From contig CM045729.1 of assembly GCA_024760905.1 (NCBI GenBank), forward strand, positions 79,196,050 to 79,260,049: DNA of 64,000 bases, written 5' to 3'. This stretch comes from Plotosus lineatus (taxonomy: Eukaryota > Chordata > Actinopteri > Siluriformes > Plotosidae). Numbering within the stretch: the stretch's first letter is position 1; each line of letters begins with the position of its first letter. Below the pieces are notes generated by a model. It made no database searches, was not told the origin of the DNA, and saw only the letters and a program-made list of their open reading frames with translations. Of this stretch, positions 32,482-43,100 are shown piece by piece. A program made the position numbers and the translations under genes.

Positions 32482-34330
32482 CTTCTTTTCCTTACAGCTT
32501 TTCCCTTCAGGGAATCATCTGCCTCCATCTCACCCTATCCTTTGCATCTTCTTCTCTTACAACAACGACCTTCATGTCCTCCTTCACCACATCCATGAAT
32601 CGCCTCTTTGGTCTTCCTCTAGGCCTTCTGCCTGGTAGTTCCAACCTCAGCATCCTACAACCAATATACTCACTATCCCTCCTCTGTAGATGTCCAAACC
32701 ATCTCAATCTAGCCTCTCTGACTTTGTCTCCAAAACGTCTTACTTGTGCTGTCCCTCTGATGTGCTCATATCTGATCCTATCCATCCTCGTTACTCCCAA
32801 AGAGAACCTCAACATTTTCATCTCTGCTACCTCCAGCTCTGCCTCCTGTCTCTTCCCCAAGGCCACTGTTTCTAAACCATACAACATCGCTGGCCTCAAC
32901 ACCGTCTTGGACACTTTCCTTCCATTCTTGCCGATACCCTCCTACCACACATCACACCAGACACTTTTCTCCAACCATTCCAACCTGCCGGCACACGCTT
33001 CTTCACCTCTTTTCTACACTTCTGCATTGCTCTGGATTGTTGAGCCGAAGTACTTAAAATCCTCAACCTTCCTAATCTCTGCTCCCTGTAACCTCACCGT
33101 TCCTCTTGGGTCCTTGTCATTCATACACATGTATTCTGTCTTACTGAGGCTAACCTTCAGTCCCTTCCTTTCTAGGGCATATTTCCATCTCTCTAGATTT
33201 TCCTGCACTTGTTCTCTGCTCTCATTACAGATCACTATGTCATCTGCAAACATCATAGTCCATGGGGAATCTTGTCTAACCTCGTCTGTCAGTCTGTCCA
33301 TCACCATAGCAAACAAAAAGGGGCTCAGAGCTGACCCTTTATGCAGTCCCACCTCCACCCTGAACTCTTCTGTCACACCGACAGCACACCTCACCACTGT
33401 CTTACATCTCTCATACATGTCCTGCACCACTCTAACATACTTCTCTGTTACTCCAGACTTCCTCAAGCAATACCACAGTTCCTCTCTGAGCACCCTGTCA
33501 TATGCTTTCTCCAGATCCACAAAGGCACAATGCAGCTACGTTTGACTTTCTCTGTACTTCTCTATTAACATCCTCAAGGCAAACACTGCATCTGCGGTGC
33601 TCTTTCTTGGCATGAAACCAAACTGTTGTTCACAAATGCTGACCTCTGCCCTTAGTCTAGCTTCCACTATTCTTTCCCATAACTTCATCGTATGGCTCAT
33701 CAACTTTATCCCTATGTAGTTGCCATAACTCTGCACGTCTCCCTTATTCTTAAAAATGGGCACCATCAAACTTCTCCTCCATTCCTCTGGCATCCTCTCA
33801 CTCTCCAAGACCTTGTTGAATGTTCTTGTCAGAAAATCTACTGCTACCTCTCCTAGACACTTCCATACCTCCACCGACCGGTATGTCAACAGGACCAACT
33901 GCCTTTCCATTCTTCATCCTCTTCAATGCTCTCCTCACTTCACCCTTGCTAATCTTTGCTACTTCCTGGTCCATTTCTTTTCCCATCCACACCATGAAAA
34001 AACAGCTTGAACCCTGCTCCTAAGCTTCTAGCCTTGCTACCTTTCCACCTGGTCTCCTGAACACACAGTATGTCCACCTTCCTCCTCTGCATCATGTCAG
34101 CCAGCTCTCTACCTTTTCCTGCCATAGTTCCAACATTCAATGTCCCTACTTTCAGTCCTAGACTCACGCCGTTCCTCTTCTCTCTCTGCCTACGGACACG
34201 CCTCCCGCCTCTCCTTCTTCGACCAACAGTAGTCCAATTTCCACCAGCACCCTGTTGGTTAACAGCACTGATGGAGGTCGTTGTTAACCCGGGCCTCGAC
34301 TGATCCGCTATGACATTCTTTGTTGTGATT
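32482..34330 (-). mobile_element. RTE-like LINE with internal deletion
   Basis: Minus strand. The 5' coding part has LGLKVGTLNVGTMAGKGREL, DILCVQETRWKGSKARS and FFHGVDGKRNG (endonuclease start). At about 33985 this joins the RT region directly (EMDQEVAKISKGEVRRALKR MKNGKAVGP), so most of the endonuclease is deleted. RT continues with RMPEEWRRSLMVPIFKNKGD, QQFGFMPRKSTADAVFALRM, MDLEKAYDRVLREELWYCLR, VGLHKGSALSPFLFAMVMD and WTMMFADDIVIC (33240), then VRPAMLYGLETVALGKRQEA (N-term MSKTVLRPAMLYG) and ELPGRRPRGRPKRRFMDVVK. Frameshifts are present. The RTE-type assignment rests on these motifs. Confidence 0.87.
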
Positions 34331-34660
34331 CGCATATTTTATTTGGCATTTGTTTTATGCCGGATGCCCTTCCGGACGCAACCCTCTGCATTTATCCGGG
34401 CTTGGGACCGGCGTGAGAGAGACACTGGTTTGTGCTGCGCTGCACCCCCGCACCCCCGGCTGCCCTTCTGGACGCAACCCTCTGCATTTATCCGGACTTG
34501 GGACCGGCGTGAGGGAGAGACACTGGTTTGTGCTGCGCTGCACCCCCGGCTGCCCTTCTGGACGCAACCCTCTGCATTTATCCGGACTTGGGACCGGCGT
34601 GAGGGAGAGACACTGGTTTGTGCTGTGCTGTGCTGTGCTGCACCCCCCCCCGGCTGCATT
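34331..34660 (-). repeat. Tandem 5' repeats of the RTE-like LINE (three units of ~90 bp)
   Basis: Three units begin at GCCCTTC on the plus strand (34366, 34462 and 34552; spacing 96 and 90 bp). Each contains GGACGCAACCCTCTGCATTT, ATCCGG.CTTGGGACCGGCGTGAG and CACTGGTTTGTGCTG. They lie just upstream of the LINE 5' coding part, where monomers with promoter activity would sit. The last unit ends in a (TGTGC)n-like stretch and a C run. Confidence 0.85.
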
Positions 34661-35029
34661 TAGACTATTTTTCACAAATATGTTTTTAGCCGGATATCAA
34701 TGTTGCTGTTGCGTCTGTCCTCATGTGCTGACACACGTAACCCAACATGCACACGCGTGTTTCTGCCTGCACTAATTGCACTTGATGGTATATTTTATTG
34801 TTTCATCTGATTTTCTTCTTGAGGTGAAATAAGTTTTCATTGAAAAGATAGTAAGTGATATGATGGCTGTTTCTTTACTCTAATTCTGTGATAACACGCC
34901 ATCGTTTCTGGTCGCCAATAAAACATCATTTTTATAATAGTTTGTTTGCAAATAAGTCAAAATTGGAACTTTCTGGAAAACATGAGTCCTTTTAGATCCA
35001 TTGTAAAGTGAATGGATTTTTCTGAGATA
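34661..35029. other. Intronic DNA, nothing recognised
   Basis: No gene or repeat family seen. Confidence 0.4.
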
Positions 35030-35517
35030 AGGTCATGCTCTTTGTTCAACAAGGTGGTGGCAGTGTGATGAGGTGGGGATGCGTTTTAGCTTCAGGGTCT
35101 GCTTGCCATAATCAAGGAAAGAATAATTTCTCTGGCAAAAAGTGCTGAAGGACAATGTCCATTAGTCATTGCTAAAGGAAATTGCCAGTCTGTGGTCTGA
35201 AACTCTGAAATTGGGTTATGCAGCTGGACAACAATCTGAATCCCAAGGGTAAGTTCACCTGTGAAATGCTTAAAAAAAAAATCAAAACAAAAAAACAGCC
35301 CTTATCCTGAACCCAATCCAAATGTTGCAGAAGGAGATTAAAAAGGCATTTCAGAGTCAAACCCCCTGAATTAAATCTATTTATTGTAAAAAGTGGGCCA
35401 AGTTTTCTCCAGAGTGATGTCAAGGACTACGTCAAGTGTCTGATTGCAGTTATTGCTGCTGAAGGCGGCGGCCCAACCATGTACTGACTTCAGGAGGCAA
35501 TTACTTTTTCACATAGA
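35030..35517 (+). mobile_element. Degenerate Tc1-like element
   Basis: Text such as GTGGCAGTGTGATGAGGTGG, ACAATCTGAATCCCAAGGGT and the end GGAGGCAATTACTTTTTCAC is characteristic of a widespread fish Tc1 family (transposase C-terminal half then 3' terminus). It ends about 150 bp from the 35669 exon. No open frame. Confidence 0.6.
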
Positions 35518-35668
35518 TGATTTAGGTGGTGCTGAGTTTTTGTCCTTCAGTAAATCAGAGGACCATTTGAAAACTGTGTTCTGTTTACTCGGGTTGTCTT
35601 TTGCATAATAAAGGGGTAAATACTTTGCCACGGAATTGTTAAAAGAGTATATAAGACAGGATATGTAC

Positions 35669-35784
35669 AGCTCAAGATCCTCGGTGTCCTCTCCTTTCTC
35701 TCCTTTCCCGAGGCCAAACTTAGCTCTGAGAGAGCGAGCCCGGGCAATGGTGGCCTCCAGCACTGTGATTTGGTTAATAGTATC
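35669..35784 (-). CDS. RAB3GAP1: RAB3GAP1 coding exon (INQITVLEATIARARSL)
   Basis: This 116-bp exon is 38 codons plus two bases. It reads DTINQITVLEATIARARSLR, then AKFGLGKGEKGEDTEDLE. The acceptor is TTCCCAG and the donor is GTACAT. The trailing CT joins G of the next exon to give Leu. Human has IARARSLKAKFG here. Confidence 0.96.
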
Positions 35785-35879
35785 CTGGGAATAAATCCAA
35801 AGCACAGAAAGATGATGTACGTTAAAGGGCTGTGTGCTAATATGGAAGCGTGCTAATACAACTGAGTGTTATGCCTCAC

Positions 35880-35983
35880 CTCCAGTTTCTTCAGATCGGG
35901 ACTGGGGTGGCGTAGCAGTTTACTGGCATGTGAGCTGACTTGCGGAATGATTTTGCGCACTAAAGCAATGTCCTCAACTGCCT
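35880..35983 (-). CDS. RAB3GAP1: RAB3GAP1 coding exon (AVEDIALVRKI)
   Basis: This 104-bp exon starts with two bases completing a Glu codon. It then reads AVEDIALVRKIIPQVSSHAS and KLLRHPSPDLKKLE, with a CACAG acceptor and a GTGAGG donor. An alternative AG two bases further in would break the phase with the previous exon, so 35983 was preferred. The following intron is only 95 bp (35785-35879), typical of compact fish introns. Confidence 0.94.
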
Positions 35984-36117
35984 CTGTGAGTGCGTGGAAG
36001 AGAAACAGAGCTTCTTTTAAATAAAACAGAAAAACACCCTTATATAGATAGAGGACAGTGACAGAGACAGAAACACTTGAGCAGGGCTCCCATGTAAGTA
36101 ACCTTGAGTGTGCTCAC

Positions 36118-36214
36118 CTTCCTCCTTCACTTTGAGTATAGCAGAATGGACGATGCAGGGCAGCAGGTGTCGTGTGAGGTCAGAAGGTTTTTGCATTGCC
36201 AGATAGTGCAGTAC
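36118..36214 (-). CDS. RAB3GAP1: RAB3GAP1 coding exon (VLHYLAMQKP)
   Basis: This 97-bp exon is 32 codons plus one base. It reads VLHYLAMQKPSDLTRHLLPC then IVHSAILKVKEE. The acceptor TGTGTAG follows a (TG)n run on the coding strand (plus-strand (CA)n at 36219-36252), and the donor is GTGAGC. The last base G joins AG of the next exon to make a Glu codon, which agrees with the KEEE of the vertebrate protein. Confidence 0.96.
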
Positions 36215-36217
36215 CTA

Positions 36218-36252
<35 letters not shown>

Positions 36253-37306
36253 CATGTCTATAACTTGACACTAATCCATTCCTTACCCTTGAAACAATAC
36301 CAGGTGAAGATAATTGCTATAAATTTCTTTTGTCATCTTCATAATATTTTCTATCCTGTCTCATTTACAAACACCTACATGCTTAAAAAAAATTAATTTA
36401 AAAACAACAAACAAACAAAAGAAAACAAAACAAACGCCTTGCATCTCCATACAAGACCAAAGCAAAGTGCGTCATTGGCGAGAACAAGTTACTGGAGCTG
36501 AAAAAAATGAAAAAGGGGGAAAATTTAAATCAGTCATGAATTTCAAACTAAACCCTCCACTTTCCCCAAAAGAGTTCACTGCCCGCTGAAGGACACGCAG
36601 CCATGACGACCTTCACGCTGGCAACGGCTCTCCTGAACTCCCCTTCAACTCGGCGCGTGGGAAGGGACACCTTGCCCACGTTTGTGTTCTGACCCATTTT
36701 ACCACTTTCGCAGGCACGTGTCCACTTGGGACTCGCTCAAGCCTGCGTTTGATCACGACAGCGTCAACCGGGTACGCATTTTCTCCCCTCCATCTCGCAG
36801 GTGGCATGCAGATGGGACAGGACTTCAAAGAGTCCTTGAGTCTGAAGGAGCTTTGCAGCATTCAGAAAAATCCTGCTAATTGTTTGATTTCAAACAGAAG
36901 TCCTTGAAGGAACCAGAACAGGGCAAGGATTCAGATGGCTTTAAATGAACATTTTGAGAAACGCAGCACTGTTTTGGCTGCTGAGCTGTCGGCTTTTACT
37001 GTCTTACTTTAGACCATCTGTCAAATTAATGTCTTTTCACATCACTCTGCCCAGTAACACTCAAATATTCCCTGGAATATAAATATATATATATATTTTT
37101 TATTTTATTTTAATATTCAATAGTAATCTGAGACCCATCTGAGACATGCGGTGCACTACAGTACATGGGCTCTTCAGTGTACTGGTTATCACTCAAGCAG
37201 AATATTTCTTCTGACAGTTGAGTAAGAAAAAAAGTGTTGAAAGTATCGCCACCAGCTCCTTGTAGCGCCCGGTGGGGAGGGGGACTGATACAGTGAGGAT
37301 ACGTAC
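36215..37306. other. RAB3GAP1 intron with (CA)n and a GC-richer block
   Basis: (CA)n at 36219-36252. Block 36580-36880 is GC-richer and open in several frames (for example 82 codons on the minus strand), but I recognise no domain and there is no exon-like splice pair that fits RAB3GAP1 phase. Confidence 0.5.
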
Positions 37307-37534
37307 CCTCTCGGCCTCTTTAGTGTCGTCAAACAGCCTCCTCTGCCTGCGTGCTGGTGTGGCCTTGGAACTCTCCCAAGCTTCCACCCACATGTTGCCC
37401 GGGATCTTCATCCTGGCACTCAGTGATCCCTGAACCACTGTCCCGCCCGCCTCATTGCTCACTTCCTCCTCCACGTAGTCTCTTGGCGAGTACCAGCGCA
37501 CAAAATCCTCAAGGGAGCAGCCAGGATTGGCTGC
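37307..37534 (-). CDS. RAB3GAP1: RAB3GAP1 coding exon carrying the probable catalytic arginine
   Basis: This 228-bp exon (76 codons, phase 0 on both sides) has a CTCAG acceptor and a GTACGT donor. It reads AANPGCSLEDFVRWYSPRDY, then VEEEVSNEAGGTVVQGSLSA, RMKIPGNMWVEAWESSKATP and ARRQRRLFDDTKEAER. Counting back from the C-terminus, the arginine in LSARMKIP (AGG codon at 37414-37412) falls where Arg728 lies in human RAB3GAP1, the residue reported as essential for GAP activity. It is preserved here. That equivalence is by position counting, not alignment. A (CA)n run lies in the intron about 15 bp upstream of the acceptor. Confidence 0.97.
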
Positions 37535-37545
37535 CTGAGGGAGTT

Positions 37546-37592
<47 letters not shown>
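37546..37592. repeat. (CA)n microsatellite beside an exon
   Basis: About 22 CA units that, read on the gene strand, form a (TG)n tract just upstream of the acceptor of the 37534 exon. Confidence 0.95.
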
Positions 37593-38000
37593 AAATTTAA
37601 AACATTTACAAACTTTATTTTTAAATCTTTTACTGGGTTTAGGAATCCACCAAATCATATTAGTTGCCCAGTATAAAAGCAGCGCTTCATTATTCTCCCA
37701 CACAAAACGCTTCTGTTATTAATTTTGTTAAGAATCATTAAACATGAGATCCTCGGGCGCAGTCTGTCGTTCACTGCTCGATAAACTCCGTATGATTTGG
37801 AAACTGTTCCCACAAAGGGCTGGAATTTATTCTTATCCCTTCAAGCTTCTGTTCTTCTACATGATATGGACACTAGATTGGACCCTATATTGCATTTATA
37901 ACGCTATGAAGATATTACAGAATGATGAATGATTACGGAATCCTTCAAATGTTATGATTGACTCATCAAAGATCCCAAGTACCAATTAGTAATTATATGC

Positions 38001-38575
38001 AGGTGCCTCCATAAGTATTTAAACGATGTCACAATTATTGTCCTTTTTTCTCTCTGTTCCCCAGAATAATGGACTTGCAATTAAGCTACTAGGATGTGAC
38101 TGCGATGGAGACTTTCTGCTGTAGATAGAGGATTCTATTATTTTAAAAATATATATATAGATTCCATGCGATGAATTTGCATTTCGCAGCCGTTTATGGG
38201 AACCATGTGATCCACAGACATGTCAGTGCACATAAAGGAGGCCATCATTAAGCTGAAAAACAATAAACAAACAAACACATGGCTATAAGAGAGATAGCAT
38301 AAACTTTAGGGGTGGTCAAAACAACAGTCTGGTACAAAGAAACACACAGAGCTCAGCAAGCAGTAAAATACCTGCAGGACAAACAAAGATACATGGAGAG
38401 AACAACTACACTGGATGGTTATATAATTCCTTTCTAGGTGAAGAAAAAAAAAGACAAAACAAAACAAAAAACCTCGTTTACAACATCCAGTCAAGTCCAA
38501 AACACTCCTGGGGAGATCAGATTACGACCGTCAAAGCCTACAATCAAGAGACACCTTCATGAACATCAATATAGA
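38001..38575 (+). mobile_element. Degenerate Tc1-like element
   Basis: Starts GCAGGTGCCTCCATAAGTAT and ends AAGAGACACCTTCATGAACA, TCAATATAGAGGGTTCATAT, wording typical of fish Tc1 relatives with a TCCATAAATATTTGGACA-type terminus. About 575 bp, internally deleted, with no usable transposase. Confidence 0.55.
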
Positions 38576-38660
38576 GGGTTCATATAAAACAGGGGTCGGG
38601 AACCTTTTTCACTAAGAGAGCCAAAAAAAAAAAACTTTTTTAAAATCTAATCCTCTGAGA

Positions 38661-38724
<64 letters not shown>

Positions 38725-38736
38725 TGTATACATGTG

Positions 38737-38773
<37 letters not shown>

Positions 38774-38791
38774 TGAATACTATATATAATG

Positions 38792-39003
38792 AAGGGCAGT
38801 GGTGGTCTAGTGGTTAGGGCGCAGGATCGCTGATCCTAACATTGGGGGTTCAAGTCCCCACAAGGTTGTCACTGTCCCCCCATTGCAGCTAACTGGGTTA
38901 TCAAAGGCGGGCCATGTCTCTCACTGTCTATGGTGAGATGCATGTAAAAGAACCATTGCTGACTTTCGTAAAGAGTAGGCTGCAAAGCCATCAGCGTGTT
39001 TCT
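38792..39003 (+). mobile_element. SINE-A 5' module with a third, unrelated 3' sequence
   Basis: tRNA-like head GAAGGGCAGTGGTGGTCTAG and TGGTTAGGGCGCAGGATCGC, with GGGGTTCAAGTCCCC, then the SINE-A body to ATCAGCGTGTTTCTA at 39003. From 39004 the sequence (GGACCCACCACAGCCGTCTC onward) is neither the RTE-like nor the SINE-B tail. Confidence 0.85.
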
Positions 39004-39159
39004 AGGACCCACCACAGCCGTCTCAGCCAACTGAGCCACCGTGGAAGGGACCTAGGCCTAGAGAGCAGGGATCAGCCAGCGCGAACTGTCTCTCGTTATA
39101 CAAAAATACTCAGCGCAGGCGAGGACAAATAACTCTTCACCATCTTCGAATTCGAAGAA

Positions 39160-39174
39160 CAGAGCCATCATCAC

Positions 39175-39230
<56 letters not shown>

Positions 39231-39289
39231 GATGGCTCGTTATATATATATATATATATATATTATATTATATATAGTGATGATGGCTC

Positions 39290-39332
<43 letters not shown>
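39160..39332. repeat. (TA)n hairpins with repeated GATGATGGCTC arms
   Basis: GAGCCATCATCACTATATA (39162-39180) is mirrored by TATAGTGATGATGGCTCGTT twice (near 39222 and 39274), separated by (TA)n. The three arms can pair in alternative hairpins. Confidence 0.8.
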
Positions 39333-39335
<3 letters not shown>

Positions 39336-39765
39336 TATGGTTTAGAAACAGTGGCCCTGGTTTAGAAACAGTGGCACTGGGGAAAAGACAGGAGGCAGAG
39401 CTGGAGGTAGCAGAGATGAAAATGTTGAGGTTCTCTTTGTGAGTAACGAGGATGGATAGGATTAGGAATGAGTACATCAGAGGGACAGCATATGTTAGAT
39501 GTTTTGGAGACAAAGTCAGAGAGGCTAGATTGACATGGTTCGGACATGTACAGAGGAGGGATAGTGAGTATATTGGTAGTAGGATGCTGAGGTTGGAACT
39601 ACCAGGCAGAAGGCCCAGAGGAAGACCAAAGAGAAGATTTATGGATGTGGTGAAGTCGGACATGAAGGCAGTTGGAGTAAGAGTAGAAGATGCAGAGGAT
39701 AGGGAGAGATGGAGGCAGATCATTTGCTGTGGCGACCCCTGAAGGGAACAGCCGAAAGGGAAAAT
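39333..39765 (+). mobile_element. RTE-like LINE 3' fragment
   Basis: 5'-truncated; reads ETVALGKRQEAELEVAEMKM-like text, then MDRIRNEYIRGTAYVRCFGD and ELPGRRPRGRPKRRFMDVVK with one frameshift, stop near 39742. It ends TTTGCTGTGGCGACCCCTGA AGGGAACAGCCGAAAGGG. A 25-bp duplication (ATGGTTTAGAAACAGTGG...) sits at the truncated end. Same family as 32482-34330. Confidence 0.88.
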
Positions 39766-40199
39766 TTGTGTTTGCCTGCCAGCTGTGCTTGGCTTCGTGA
39801 AAATGAGCCGATCAAAAACGAGGGACATTTATATTTACCTCTTTACTCAAAAACAACACGCGCAGTCTGTGGCTGTTGTTATAATCCAATAAAATTAGAG
39901 TTTCATGGTATTGGACCCACCCGCATACTGGCGTACAGAAAGAATTGGCTCCCTGCTCCGCGCCACAGGGACATGTGGCATTGAAAACAGATGTATAGAT
40001 TTAAATGCGCCATATTTATTCATCTGTTTTTTGTTTTATTTGATGGCTTTTTTGTATTTCTATTTAAATGACAGTGAAATTATGTATTCGTTATTCTGTT
40101 AAGAAAGGCCACCTGATTTATCTGAGCGGGAGATACAGTCATCAAAACAGCCACATCTGGCTCGCGAGCCATAGGTTCCCGACACCTGCTATAAAACAT

Positions 40200-43100
40200 A
40201 TGCAACCCAGCGCTAACAGTCAAAAGAGAAACGCTAGGACAGACTTTGCGAAACTTGTAACAGAATGATGGAGAGACGAGAGTAGGAAGAATGAAAGGAA
40301 AAGATGACAGGTTATCTGTCAAACATGGACATGTATGGCTGTCAGTGCAACTAGGTCACTGCTGTTTATTAATATAACTGCAGAATGAACTTTGAACTGT
40401 CTACTTCCTGTCTCGAACGTGGCACCCCCATTTAGTGCATCGGAGTTGATTAGCACACGAAAGATATTTTCTGATGTCAGAGATAGGAAGCAGAGAACAG
40501 TTAAAAAAGTGCACAATGAGATTTTTTTGTTTTTCAGTTTTGTTCCAGGTATTGAAGTAAAACAGATTCTTTCCATGTTTATCCTGATGTGGTTGTTGGC
40601 ACTCGTAGGCTTACAGCATACAGCCATTTTGTGGTTGGTGGGTACATCGAGTTAACCCAATACTGGGCAGATTTCAATCATTTTTGACCCTAGTTAAAAA
40701 AAAATAAAAAGGGAAATATATCAGAAAATAGGGCTCAGATTAAAAAAATTGAGTCAGAGTTGAGTGGGCGACCTGATTTCTTTAAATAACAGGAATATAC
40801 CGAGGTCTGATCTTCACGACATGTTTGTGGAAATGTATCATGGCATGAACAAATGAGATCTCTGAGGACCTTGGGAAAAAAAAAAAAGTTCACAAACTTT
40901 CAAGCACCACTGTAAGCATCTTCTCACAGACACAGCCTTCACCCTCCCAACAATTATACACATATTTATGGAGTTTCCACTATACAAACTACTCTGAAAG
41001 ACTTCCGACCAATGAGATTGAACTATTCAGCCATGTTAATTGGTGTTAAGTTCTTGTTATTTTATGATTAATCACCTCCACACGACATCACACTATCCTG
41101 ACACCAAGTGACATTTACTCTGATTACATTATATTAGAGCTAATCTTATATTTAATTATTTAATTACAAAGCTTCAAGATGATTCAGATATCGTTTATGA
41201 TTAAATACCTTTTAATGAAAACTCACAAGCACAAAAAGTTAAAAAAAAAAAAAAAATCTATATCACACAACCAGTTTTCTGTATCAGATTAAATCATTTC
41301 ATCACACACAAAAAAAACAAAAGGCAGTAAAATACCTGATGCACTTATGAATTACGGAAATGATCAATGCTATGCTTAACACCACCAGGCGACAGAAACA
41401 TCAATTCACGTGTGGCCTCATTCTACCCTAAGCAGCTGGTCAAGCTGGATCTAGTAGCACGACATCATCCTGTAAGCATGAATGAAAATGGGGGTGGGGG
41501 CTCATTCTGTATTATGCCTTTTTATTTCTCTATTGGCAAAGAGAAATCGGTGCCTGAATAATCCCGACGGCAAGCAATAAGCGCACAGGCTTGTCAGCCG
41601 CTGGCTTTGTAAATGAGCCGGCTGACAAATTCCAGCGGCGAGCTTTCTCTGCGTGACCTTTCTGCCTGTCTGTGGAAGTTCTGTGCACTTGCATGGTCGA
41701 TAATTACTAGGAGACGGCGCAACAAGACATAATGATCCAAGTTTTACAGAAATGAGGCGGCTCGGAGACTTAAGGGAGTGAGGCGAGGACGGGGGAGGTG
41801 GAGGCGGATTTCTACAAGCTAATCTGATCACATTTCATCGCACGTTGTTTACTGAGACATTTACAGCATTGCAAAGAGTTCTCAGACTTCAATCAAATGT
41901 GAATTACTGTTAGTCCTGCACCTGTTTATGTAAGAGTGGTGCATATCAAAGCAGCTGCATGCCGAATTTAGTACCAGCTGAATCATGATAGTATGACCAT
42001 AGTGCTGTTAGTTCCCAATACTGACTGTTGGAAGATGCGAGATGAACATTTATTCTTAGTTTGTGCGGACAAACCTCGACGCTTTTTAAAACGTTATGCA
42101 TGGTAAATACAGGTACAAAACCTGCAGCAAGACAGGTTGGTACCAAGACAAAATGTCTGTTGCCCCTGTTCATATTGCCATGCCTCGAGTGACAGCGGAA
42201 ACGGTGGTGGTGGTGGTGGTGGTGATAGCGGAGGGGTGCTCGGAGGGTTCAAAGCGCTGTCATATTTTTAAGTCACCCCATTCATCATATCCACGAGTCT
42301 CCCTTCTCCACCCAGAGGGAGATGGCAATTAAAGCCAAAATGCCAAATTATGCTTGGCTAAGCACAATTAAAGACAGCGCCGTCGCTAAATTTAGAGGCC
42401 ATCTTCAGCTAAGGGGGCCATTTAGTGCAATAGCCGAGCTCTCAGCAGTCATCATCTGTAGCTTCAGAGAGTTCAGGGAAAAGAAAAGAATGGGGGGTGG
42501 GGGGCACACTGGTGTGTTTGCTGTGCTTGAGAGAAATTAGAGCATTTTGTAGGACAGCAGTAAAAGCAGGAAGAACACGTCACCTTTCCTTAACCACCAC
42601 CCCCCCACCCCCGTTCAAAACAAGAATTTTGCACAGACGATACATAAACTCGATTTGGAAACAAGGGTGCTCTTGCTGTGCTTAAGATACTCTCCTTTTC
42701 CTTCCAAATCCCTCATTCTTTCATCTCCTGGGATGGTCTACAGAATAGCGCCGTGGGATAATTCCACGTTATCCGACAGACAAGGATGTCGAGGGTGGAA
42801 TAAGGCGCTTATGAAGATGAATAGGTGTCCGTGAACGACAACCAAACAGCTCTTACCCCTTGCAGTGCCAACCTTAAATTTCTCTCTCTTTTTTTTTTGT
42901 GCTTTATAAAGGTGAAAGCTGTGAATGGGTTGACAGATTCTGGCCAGCATAGATTAAGACAGAGGCACAAGGAAGTGGGATATTTGATCTCCTGCCTTGG
43001 AACGCAGTGCTCAGCCTTTACAATCTTGTCACTGTTAAGTTAAAGATATGGAGTGATATTTTGCGCCGTCTTTGCTCCTGCTGACATTTCGGTGACGTTG

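Larger units (their letters stand above)
38590..40188. mobile_element. hAT-type element hosting later insertions
   Basis: Inverted termini: left CAGGGGTCGGGAACCTTTTT, right ATAGGTTCCCGACACCTG. They are flanked by the 8-bp ATATAAAA/CTATAAAA (one mismatch), as for hAT elements. Inside are (TA)n, a SINE-A copy, an RTE-like LINE fragment, and unique hAT sequence at 39765-40140 (AAAATGAGCCGATCAAAAAC is a degraded start of a hAT transposase). Confidence 0.85.

Noticed and set aside
34366..34660. CRISPR-like array
   Set aside because: Units are contiguous tandem monomers without unique spacers, in a vertebrate genome.
34339..34775. Cys/Arg-rich open frames on both strands
   Set aside because: They arise from the tandem 90-bp monomers of the RTE-like LINE.
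36613..36861. 82-codon minus-strand frame in the 1.1-kb intron as a possible extra RAB3GAP1 exon
   Set aside because: Flanking exons already join in phase with family-conserved sequence; nothing in the frame matches the protein.
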